Origin: Desulfovibrio sp. Dsv1 | GTDB lineage: Bacteria; Desulfobacterota; Desulfovibrionia; Desulfovibrionales; Desulfovibrionaceae | Assembly: GCA_000403945.1 (NCBI GenBank) | Contig: APFI01000015.1 | Coordinates: forward strand, 1 to 10,548 | Reading direction: 5' to 3' | DNA length: 10,548 bases | Shown here: positions 4,506-10,548 of the stretch, in pieces | How positions within the stretch are numbered: position 1 is the first letter of the stretch | How the letters are laid out: every line of letters begins with the position of its first letter | The notes under the pieces: generated by a model | Databases searched by the model: none | The model's input: the letters and a program-made list of their open reading frames with translations, nothing else | What the model was told of the DNA's origin: nothing | Made by a program: the position numbers and the translations under genes

Positions 4506-6602
4506 CTACAGCTGCAAGGCTGCAAAATCCGCCAGCCGGGCGAAGCGCGAACCCAGAGCTTGGAGCATGGACAGACGGTTGCGGCGCAGGGCCACGTCTC
4601 CGCACATGACCATGACTCCGCCGAAAAAGGCGTCCACCGCCGGGCGCACTTCCTTGAGCATGGCCAGGGCCGTGCCGTGGTCACCCGCAGCCCATAGGGC
4701 ATCCATCCGTGGCAGCAAGGCGTCCAGAGTTTCTGCCAAAGCCTTTTCCGGCGCTTCGCACAGCAGCGCCGCGTCCCATTGTTCGGGCAGGGCTTCGGCG
4801 GCGGTCTGTTTCCGCACGATATTGGCCACACGTTTGAAAGTCTGTACGGCCTCGGCATACCCCGCTTCGCGGCTGAAGGCCGTCAGGGCCGCCAACCGCG
4901 CGCCGCTGTCAGGCACCAAAGCCGCGCCCGCATTCAGGACCGCGTCCACAAGCAGCGTGTCTTGGCCTTGGCTCATAAAATAATTGCGCAGCCGGGCCAC
5001 GAAGAATTTCATGAGCCTGTCCTGAGCCTCGTCCGGCGGCAACTTCCACTGCCGCGCGCCGTAAAGATCCCGCGCCTTGGCGAAAATCTCGCGCACGTCC
5101 AGCTCAAAGCCGAAGTCCAGCAGAATGCGGACAATGCCCAGAGCGCAACGCCGCAGGCCGTTAGGGTCCGCCGCGCCGGTGGGAATCATGTTCAGACCGA
5201 AGCAGCCCGCCAAGGTGTCAGCCTTGTCCGCCAGAGAAAGCAACGCGCCCACAGGGCTTGCGGGTAAGGGCGAATCCGGCCCGGCGGGCAGATACTGTTC
5301 TTTCAGCGCGTCGGCCACGGCCTGCGGTTCGCCCTTGCGTTCCGCGTAAATGCCGCCCATGACGCCTTGAAGGGTATCAAATTCGCTCACCATGCCGCTC
5401 ACAAGATCGGCCTTGGAAAGACGACCGGCCCGCGCGGCTTCCGCAGTCAGGTCAGCGCCCAATTGCGGGGCGCAGCATTCGGCCAGCCAGTGGCAAAGAG
5501 CCTCAAGACGGCGCGTTTTGTCGCCCATGCTGCCCAGCGCGCCGATAAAGATGACATGGTCCAGCTTGTCCAGCCAAACGTCGAAGCTTTCCCGCAGGTC
5601 CGCGCGCCAGAAAAAACGGGCGTCGTCCAGACGGGCGCGCAGCACGCGCTCCCATCCGTGCTTGACCACCGCCATATCTTCGGGGGTCAGATTAAGCACG
5701 GTCAGAAAATGCGGCATGAGTTTGCCGTCCGCGCCCTCAATGCCGAAGCTCTTCTGATGGCTCTCCATGCTGGTCAGCAGCACTTCGCGCGGTACTTCTA
5801 GATAGGCCGGGTCAAAATCCGCCAGCAGAGGCACGGGATGCTCGGCCAGGCCCTGCACTTCGTCCAGCAGACTGCCCTTCCAGAGCACTTTGCCGCCGGA
5901 CCTGGCAGCCTGGGCGTCACCGCCGTCCACAATGGCGGCACGGCGCAGGGCCGGGTCCAAGGTCACGGCGCAAAGGTCGGCCACGGTTTTCAGGTAGGCG
6001 TCGGCACGGGCCACGCTGAAGGGGCCGGGACCGTGCACGCGATGGCCGCAGGTTTCGCGGCCGGAGTCCACCGGTCCGAGGCTGAAGGGCACCACTTCCT
6101 CGTCCAGCAAAGCCAAAATCCAGCGGATGGGACGGGCATAGGCCAATGAATACGCGCCCCAGCGCATGCGCTTGGCAAACGGCAGATCCGTAATCACCGC
6201 CGGGCAGATTTCAGCCAGCAGGTCCTTGGCCGCCGCGCCACCGGTGTGCGTGCGCACGGCCACATACGCGCCCTTTCCCGTCTCCAGGCGAAAAACGTCC
6301 GCCACACTCAGACCGTGGGTGTGAACAAAACCCTCCAGAGCCTTGGTGGGCGCGCCGTCAGGCCCATAAGCCACGCGCGTCGGAGGACCTGAAATCACTT
6401 CTTCCTTTTCTTGCTGCACGGGATTAATATCTTCCACCAGCAGCACGGCCCGGCGCGGTGTGCTCATGACGCGCACGGCACCGTGCTCCAGGCCCACTTC
6501 GCTCAGGGCGGCTGCAAAGCGGATCCGCAATTCCGCCTCTTCCGGGGCCAGAAAGCGGGAAGGCAGTTCCTCGCTGCCGATTTCAAGCACAAAGGTCGCC
6601 AT
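4506..6602 (-). CDS. glyS: Glycyl-tRNA synthetase beta subunit
   Basis: The 698-residue protein forms the alpha2-beta2 enzyme with GlyQ and charges tRNA-Gly; the beta chain mainly binds tRNA. It starts MATFVLEIGSEELPSRFL, typical of the family. Conserved landmarks are KRMRWG (144-149), the CGHR block (185-188), SMESHQKSFG (278-287), SMGDKTRR (358-365), LADKADTL (457-464) and PTGAADPNGLRRCALG (474-489) of the HD-like region. A C-terminal DALR-like anticodon-binding domain spans about 590-690. The length fits the usual ~690. ATG 6602 lies 3 bp after the glyQ stop, so the two chains are co-translated. The stop is TAG at 4506-4508. No frameshift is seen. Confidence 0.97.
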   Translation of the reverse strand: MATFVLEIGSEELPSRFLAPEEAELRIRFAAALSEVGLEHGAVRVMSTPRRAVLLVEDINPVQQEKEEVISGPPTRVAYGPDGAPTKALEGFVHTHGLSVADVFRLETGKGAYVAVRTHTGGAAAKDLLAEICPAVITDLPFAKRMRWGAYSLAYARPIRWILALLDEEVVPFSLGPVDSGRETCGHRVHGPGPFSVARADAYLKTVADLCAVTLDPALRRAAIVDGGDAQAARSGGKVLWKGSLLDEVQGLAEHPVPLLADFDPAYLEVPREVLLTSMESHQKSFGIEGADGKLMPHFLTVLNLTPEDMAVVKHGWERVLRARLDDARFFWRADLRESFDVWLDKLDHVIFIGALGSMGDKTRRLEALCHWLAECCAPQLGADLTAEAARAGRLSKADLVSGMVSEFDTLQGVMGGIYAERKGEPQAVADALKEQYLPAGPDSPLPASPVGALLSLADKADTLAGCFGLNMIPTGAADPNGLRRCALGIVRILLDFGFELDVREIFAKARDLYGARQWKLPPDEAQDRLMKFFVARLRNYFMSQGQDTLLVDAVLNAGAALVPDSGARLAALTAFSREAGYAEAVQTFKRVANIVRKQTAAEALPEQWDAALLCEAPEKALAETLDALLPRMDALWAAGDHGTALAMLKEVRPAVDAFFGGVMVMCGDVALRRNRLSMLQALGSRFARLADFAALQL

Positions 6603-6605
6603 GCC

Positions 6606-7487
6606 TTACCTCACATCCTTGTTGTCGAGCATGGGATAGCCCAGTTCTTCGCGTTGCGCCGAGTAAAGGCGGGCCACGCCAGCGGCCAGCGACCGCACCC
6701 GGCCGATGTAGCCGGTGCGCTCGGTAATGGAAATGGCCCCGCGCGCGTCCAGAAGGTTGAACGTATGCGAGCACTTCAGGCAATAATCGTAGGCGGGCCA
6801 AGGCAGGCCCAGCTCCAGCATGGCCTTGCACTCCCGCTCGAAATCGCTGAACTGGAGCAGCAGCATTTCCGCGTTGCTGGCCTCGAAGTTGTGCCGGGAT
6901 TGCTCCACCTCGTTCTGATGATAGATGTGGCCATAGGTCACATTCCTGTTCCAGTGCAGATCATAGACCGACTCGACGCCTTGAAGGTACATGGTCAGAC
7001 GTTCCAGGCCGTAGGTCAGCTCCACACTGACCGGCGACAGGTCGATGCCGCCCACCTGCTGGAAATAGGTGAATTGGCTCACTTCCATGCCGTTGAGCCA
7101 GACTTCCCAACCCAAGCCCCAAGCCCCGAGCGTGGGCGATTCCCAGTCGTCCTCCACAAAACGGATGTCGTGGCGGGCCGGATTAAGCTCCAACGCTTCC
7201 AGACTTTGCAAATAGAGATCCTGCACGTTGTCCGGCGACGGCTTCAGCACTACCTGAAACTGGAAATAGCGCTGCAGGCGGTTAGGATTTTCACCGTAGC
7301 GGCCGTCCGTGGGACGACGCGAAGGCTCCACATAGGCGACCTTCCAGGGTTCAGGGCCGAGAACCCGCAAGAATGTGCTCGGATTGAAGGTGCCAGCCCC
7401 GCACTCCACGCCCGACGGCTGCTCGATGACGCAGCCCCGGCCTGCCCAGTAATTTTGCAGGGTAAGAATCACATCCTGAAAGTACAT
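6606..7487 (-). CDS. glyQ: Glycyl-tRNA synthetase alpha subunit
   Basis: The 293-residue catalytic chain of the tetrameric bacterial enzyme activates glycine with ATP. The start is set at ATG 7487 (MYFQDVILTLQNYW), preceded by AAAGGA six to seven bases upstream; an in-frame ATG at 7583 would add 32 unrelated residues. Class II synthetase features include YVEPSRRPTDGRYGENPNR with YFQFQVVLKPSP (motif 2, about 52-85), the glycine-binding EDDWESPTLGAWGLGWEVW (112-130) and ELTYGLERL (156-164, motif 3). The length matches the family. It follows recO after a 183-bp gap in which I see no clear promoter, and is directly upstream of glyS. Confidence 0.97.
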   Translation of the reverse strand: MYFQDVILTLQNYWAGRGCVIEQPSGVECGAGTFNPSTFLRVLGPEPWKVAYVEPSRRPTDGRYGENPNRLQRYFQFQVVLKPSPDNVQDLYLQSLEALELNPARHDIRFVEDDWESPTLGAWGLGWEVWLNGMEVSQFTYFQQVGGIDLSPVSVELTYGLERLTMYLQGVESVYDLHWNRNVTYGHIYHQNEVEQSRHNFEASNAEMLLLQFSDFERECKAMLELGLPWPAYDYCLKCSHTFNLLDARGAISITERTGYIGRVRSLAAGVARLYSAQREELGYPMLDNKDVR

Positions 7488-7670
7488 GTGCTGTCCTTTG
7501 TTATGCCCAATTTTCACAGATCCGCACAGACTGACATCCATCCCGCGTGAAAGCTGAGATCTTTGTCGCCAGCAAGAAAACAAGCTTTTTATGAAGGAGT
7601 GTACTCTTCTGGTACTCGACCTAAATAAAAAGCGCAGGTTGACGCGGCCAGCGGCAAAAAGGCTCGGCTT
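7488..7670 (-). other. 183-bp gap between recO and glyQ
   Basis: Shortly after the recO stop the - strand has a weak GC stem ending in TTTTTATTT (about 7622-7645), a possible intrinsic terminator. GTACTC occurs twice 11 bp apart (+ strand, about 7608-7620). No T-box or convincing sigma-70 promoter could be identified, though a glyQS promoter probably lies here. Confidence 0.3.
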
Positions 7671-8426
7671 TCACACGCGACGGAAATAACCGCCCTCCCA
7701 AGCCAGCCCCAAATGATACTGCACAAAACCGTCAATGGCCCGTGCACAGGCCCGGCGGTCTGTCAACGGCCCGTCCTCCACCGGCCAGGCGGAGGGAAAT
7801 CCTTGCTGTACGCGGCGCAAGAGGCCAAGCCCGGCCGGGGAAAGCTCCACACCGTACCGCTTAGCCGGCAAGGATTCTCCCGCCCGGCAGGCGGCGCAAC
7901 GCATCTGGCCCTCGTCCACCACAAAGAGCGCACGCTCTGTCAGCGGCGCGCCACATGTGCCGCAGCGGCCCAGATTGGGCGCAAAACCCAAGGCCCCGGC
8001 CAGGCGCAGTCGAAAAAAAAGCGGCAGCAAGGCGGGCAGGCGGGTCTCTTCCTCCAGAACATGGCGCAGGTCTTCAACCAGTGCAAAGATTTCCTCAGCG
8101 CCATCATTGTTGACGCCCAAAGCTTCCACAAAGCGCAGGCAGTTGACGGCCAATCCCATACGCTGCCAGTTACCGCGCAGCCGCTGCGGGCCGGACAGCA
8201 GCGCGGCCTCTTCCAGATTGAGAAAATTTCCCCTGCCCGAAGCCTTGACCCGGCATTGCAGGGTGTTCAGCACATCCAGACAGCCGCAGAAACGCCGTCG
8301 GCTATGGCTGCCGCCAAAAGCGAACAGGGTCATCAGGCCGCGCTTGCGACAGAGCAGCTTCAACCAGAGATCAGATTCGCGGAAATGCCCGATGCGCAAA
8401 ACCACGGCCTGATCGGCCCATTCCAT
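7671..8426 (-). CDS. recO: DNA repair protein RecO
   Basis: The 251-residue protein loads RecA on SSB-coated single strands with RecR in the RecF pathway. An N-terminal OB-fold is seen at about 1-80 (EWADQAVVLRIGHFRESD, then GLMTLFAFGG). A helical middle follows, with a CxxC...CxxC zinc site at about Cys155, Cys158, Cys177 and Cys180 (CGTCGAPL and CAAC). The conserved LPALLPLFFRLRLAGALGFAP region precedes the zinc site. ATG 8426 overlaps the rodZ stop as TGATG, indicating coupled translation; a GTG at 8429 would add one residue. The frame is intact and of usual length. Confidence 0.93.
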   Translation of the reverse strand: MEWADQAVVLRIGHFRESDLWLKLLCRKRGLMTLFAFGGSHSRRRFCGCLDVLNTLQCRVKASGRGNFLNLEEAALLSGPQRLRGNWQRMGLAVNCLRFVEALGVNNDGAEEIFALVEDLRHVLEEETRLPALLPLFFRLRLAGALGFAPNLGRCGTCGAPLTERALFVVDEGQMRCAACRAGESLPAKRYGVELSPAGLGLLRRVQQGFPSAWPVEDGPLTDRRACARAIDGFVQYHLGLAWEGGYFRRV

Positions 8427-9418
8427 CACTGCCGGGCCGCAGGCGGAAAGGTCATGGTCCGCACTTGGCCGGACTGACCGGACGCGGGCATGTCCTGCCC
8501 GTTATAGCGGATGCGCACGCCGCCGGCATTGCCCAGCTTCAGTTCCAGGTTTTTGGTAAAGGCCAAGGCAAATGTGTCACCCTTGCGTAAAGAAAACTGC
8601 CGGGTATCGGTATTGTCGGCGTTGGAATGAATCCAGCATTCTTCCGTGGCGGTGATGATGACTTTGTGCCGGCCCGGAGGCGGAGCGCCGTCCGCAGGCT
8701 GGGCAGATTCAACGGGCTGCATCGCATTGCGCGTCGGTGCAGTCGCGTTCCGCGCAACGCCTCCAAAGACGGGAGTCGGGCCGGAGGCAAGCGCGATTGC
8801 GTCGCCGACGGGCGTGGCGGGAGGGGAAGCCGAAGTGGCCGTCGGCGACGACACCGGAGAGATCGCCGGAGCGGCGGTTGAAGGCGTGGCGGCTGGAGAC
8901 GGGGGTGATGCCCGGACCGATCCGACGACAGACGGAGCAGCCGGGGCCGAAGTATCCCGGCCCGGAATGATTTCAGCGGAATCCGGCGTTTGCAGCGGCG
9001 GCGAGGGCTGGGCCAGACGCCGTGTCTGGCGGCTCAGAAATTCCAGAGCGCCCTGCTGCCAAGCCACATACGCACCGCCGCCCAGCAGTGCCAGAACAAT
9101 AAGCACGCCCAGCCATTTCAGGTTTCGGGGCGGCGCTAGAGACTCCTCCGGCGTATACACGGATTGGGACGCCGGGCTCATACCGCGCAGAGCGCAAACA
9201 GCTTCGTTCACTTCTTCGGCGGCCATGCCGAGATAGGAAGCGTATGAGCGGATAAAGCCCCTAGCATACGCCAGATGGGGCAGGGATGAGGCATCGCCCT
9301 CTTCCAGAGCGCGCAGCAGACGGGCTCCGATTTTCAGATGGTTGGCCACATCCTCAATGCTCAGGTTCCGCTTTTCGCGTTCGGCGCGCAGCGCCGCGCC
9401 CAGTTCCTCTAAGGTCAT
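8426..9418 (-). CDS. rodZ: RodZ-like cell-shape protein (HTH, membrane anchor, DUF4115)
   Basis: The 330-residue protein has the RodZ layout. A cytoplasmic HTH_25-type domain spans about residues 3-75 (LGAALRAEREKRNLSIEDVA, with the typical YARGFIRSYASYLG). One membrane span lies at about 102-120 (WLGVLIVLALLGGGAYVAW). A Pro/Ala/Ser-rich periplasmic linker follows at about 130-250. The C-terminal beta domain covers about 252-325 (VIITATEECWIH, FSLRKGDTF, ELKLGNAGGVRI). RodZ links MreB filaments to the wall-elongation machine. ATG 9418 has AGAGG upstream. It overlaps recO by one base. The linker makes a non-coding-looking, GC-rich tract, but the frame is unbroken. Confidence 0.9.
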   Translation of the reverse strand: MTLEELGAALRAEREKRNLSIEDVANHLKIGARLLRALEEGDASSLPHLAYARGFIRSYASYLGMAAEEVNEAVCALRGMSPASQSVYTPEESLAPPRNLKWLGVLIVLALLGGGAYVAWQQGALEFLSRQTRRLAQPSPPLQTPDSAEIIPGRDTSAPAAPSVVGSVRASPPSPAATPSTAAPAISPVSSPTATSASPPATPVGDAIALASGPTPVFGGVARNATAPTRNAMQPVESAQPADGAPPPGRHKVIITATEECWIHSNADNTDTRQFSLRKGDTFALAFTKNLELKLGNAGGVRIRYNGQDMPASGQSGQVRTMTFPPAARQ

Positions 9419-9439
9419 GTAAAGCCTCTGTGTATACCC

Positions 9440-9458
9440 CGCCGCGCGAGGCGCGGCG
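9440..9458. repeat. GC hairpin between the surA-like gene and rodZ
   Basis: CGCCGCGC (9440-9447) and GCGCGGCG (9451-9458) form a perfect 8-bp stem with a GAG loop, starting 2 bp after the stop at 9461. No T-run follows in the - direction (GGTATACAC). It may stabilise the upstream message or reduce read-through into rodZ. Confidence 0.55.
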
Positions 9459-9460
9459 AC

Positions 9461-10396
9461 TTACAGCCGGATATCGATGACGGCCTTGCTCCGCAGTTGG
9501 CTGCTATAATCCTCAAAGCGCTCAATGGCCTTGGGTTGACGCAGAATGGCGTCGATCTGCGGGGTGGCCTGCTCCAGAGTGAGCTGCTTGTCCGCGCCGC
9601 CGCCGGGCCGGAACAAATGGACCTGAGCCTTGCGCCCCTGAAGGTCGAAGAGTTCGGTCACGCCGCCGGGCTTCATCTTGGTAAGCCGCCCTTCCCATTC
9701 CGGGTTCAGGTGGTCCCATTCCACGGGTCCCATGTCCCCACCCTTGTCCTTGTTGGGGGCAATGGAATATTTGGCCGCCGCCTCTTCAAAGGTCAACTTG
9801 CCAGATTTGATCTGGGCGGCAATGGACTGGGCGTTGGCGTTGGGCGCATAGACCAGCACGCCCATATGCAGGCCGCTGCGGTCATAGAGATTGTCTTTGT
9901 GGGCTTCGTAGTATCTCTTGATTTCGGCCGGGGTCACCACCACCTTGCGGCCCACTTCCATGCCCATGATCTTCTGACGCAGCAGAGATTTTTCAAAATT
10001 CTTGCGGATCTCGCTGATGGAGATGTTCTGCCGGGCGAGCTGGGTTTCGAACTGTTGCTTAGTCAGGTTGCGGGACTTCATCAACTTGGCGATTTCGTTG
10101 TCCACTTCGGTGGGAGAAACGCTGATCTTGAGACGCTTGGCCTCCTGCCCGAGCAGGATGTCCATGATCATCATGTCTAGCACCTTGCGGAAAACCTTGT
10201 CCACGTCCTTGGCCCGCTTCGGATCGTTGGGATTGAGTCTGGCCCGCGCCAGTTCGGGCAGGGCTGTTTTCTGGAGATCGAACATAGTGATGAGCTGACC
10301 GTTGACCACCGCCGCCACTTTACTAAGCTGGGCGGCCTGTGCGCCGCAAACGCCGCAAAGCCAGATTGCCAACAGCAGAACAAGCGTTTTATTCAC
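9461..10396 (-). CDS. SurA-like periplasmic peptidyl-prolyl isomerase / chaperone
   Basis: From GTG 10396 the protein has 311 residues. GGGGAG lies about seven bases upstream and the start places a clean signal peptide first (NKTLVLLLAIWLCGVCGAQA, cleavage about 20-22). An ATG at 10447 would put 17 polar residues ahead of it and is less likely. A SurA N-terminal domain covers about 25-150 (VAAVVNGQLITMFDL, DMMIMDILLGQEAKRLKI, VSPTEVDNEI). One parvulin-like domain covers about 174-265, with LTFEEAAAKYS and the GGDMGPVEW motif. The protein would fold outer-membrane proteins in the periplasm. Only one parvulin domain is seen, against two in Escherichia coli SurA. It could equally be labelled a PpiC/SurA-family isomerase, so no symbol is given. 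Confidence 0.88.
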   Translation of the reverse strand: MNKTLVLLLAIWLCGVCGAQAAQLSKVAAVVNGQLITMFDLQKTALPELARARLNPNDPKRAKDVDKVFRKVLDMMIMDILLGQEAKRLKISVSPTEVDNEIAKLMKSRNLTKQQFETQLARQNISISEIRKNFEKSLLRQKIMGMEVGRKVVVTPAEIKRYYEAHKDNLYDRSGLHMGVLVYAPNANAQSIAAQIKSGKLTFEEAAAKYSIAPNKDKGGDMGPVEWDHLNPEWEGRLTKMKPGGVTELFDLQGRKAQVHLFRPGGGADKQLTLEQATPQIDAILRQPKAIERFEDYSSQLRSKAVIDIRL

Positions 10397-10447
10397 TATG
10401 GATCTCCCCTTTGCATCAAGAAAATCACCAAAACCTGTCATGGGCAT

Positions 10448-10548
10448 CTGCCTATCCTAAAACGGCCTGAGATGCAATGTCCGACGGACTAGAAGTCATT
10501 TCATGATTCCCTGATGACTCTTCCGAGTAAAATCATGGAAAATGCCAA
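10448..10548 (-). other. 101-bp region upstream of the surA-like gene
   Basis: No gene is recognised. On the - strand a weak promoter-like pair, CGGACA then TAGGAT 18 bp later (about 10453-10482), could drive the surA-like gene. A short frame ending in TGA near 10500 could be the tail of another gene, but it is too short to name. Confidence 0.25.

Noticed and set aside
6411..7550. Long + strand open frame (379 codons) opposite glyS/glyQ
   Set aside because: It is antisense to two well-conserved genes, crosses their boundary, and its His/Gln/Ala-rich product resembles no protein. GC-rich codon use leaves the opposite strand open.
7488..7670. T-box riboswitch upstream of glyQ
   Set aside because: No T-box core or antiterminator sequence is visible, and glyQS T-boxes are mainly a Firmicutes feature.
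7713..8477. 254-codon + strand frame opposite recO
   Set aside because: It is antisense to recO, low in complexity and without motifs.

Overview
The window joins a decayed prophage (about 1-3770, mostly + strand) to an intact block of host housekeeping genes (3775-10396, all on the - strand). The host block reads surA-like PPIase, rodZ, recO, glyQ, glyS, rpsT, tRNA-Arg. That gene set, separate glyQ and glyS chains and the GC-rich codon use suggest a Desulfovibrio-like sulfate reducer (Desulfovibrionaceae). The assignment comes from recalled synteny and protein resemblance, not from a search.

Prophage side. Position 1 lies inside a major capsid protein of the GP7-like HK97-fold family. It is followed by a Mu gpF / SPP1 gp7-type minor head protein, two small membrane proteins, a bidirectional terminator, a small Cro/C1-type regulator on the - strand, a divergent serine recombinase, and a phage-type hypothetical gene that ends 13 bp before the tRNA. 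Four of these genes are broken. I count eight separable lesions: four or five single-base indels, two in-frame nonsense codons and one 70-bp insertion. The small regulator and the two membrane proteins still read cleanly. No lesion was seen in about 6.4 kb of adjacent host genes, so decay of the element is more likely than poor sequence quality.

Junction. The prophage abuts the 3' end of tRNA-Arg(ACG), a common kind of integration site. No duplicated tRNA fragment was seen in the window; the other end of the element lies off the left edge.

Host side. A periplasmic SurA-like chaperone (envelope protein folding), RodZ (cell shape), RecO (recombinational repair) and both glycyl-tRNA synthetase subunits lie in one direction. 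rodZ-recO overlap as TGATG and glyQ-glyS are 3 bp apart, consistent with co-transcription. rpsT has its own consensus promoter and a roughly 100-nt leader with three stacked hairpins, a plausible site for S20 autoregulation. tRNA-Arg has a separate promoter with a perfect -35 box.

I found no defence system, CRISPR array, IS element or biosynthetic cluster. The most interesting signals are the lesion pattern in the prophage, the structured rpsT leader, and several strong unexplained hairpins between host genes.
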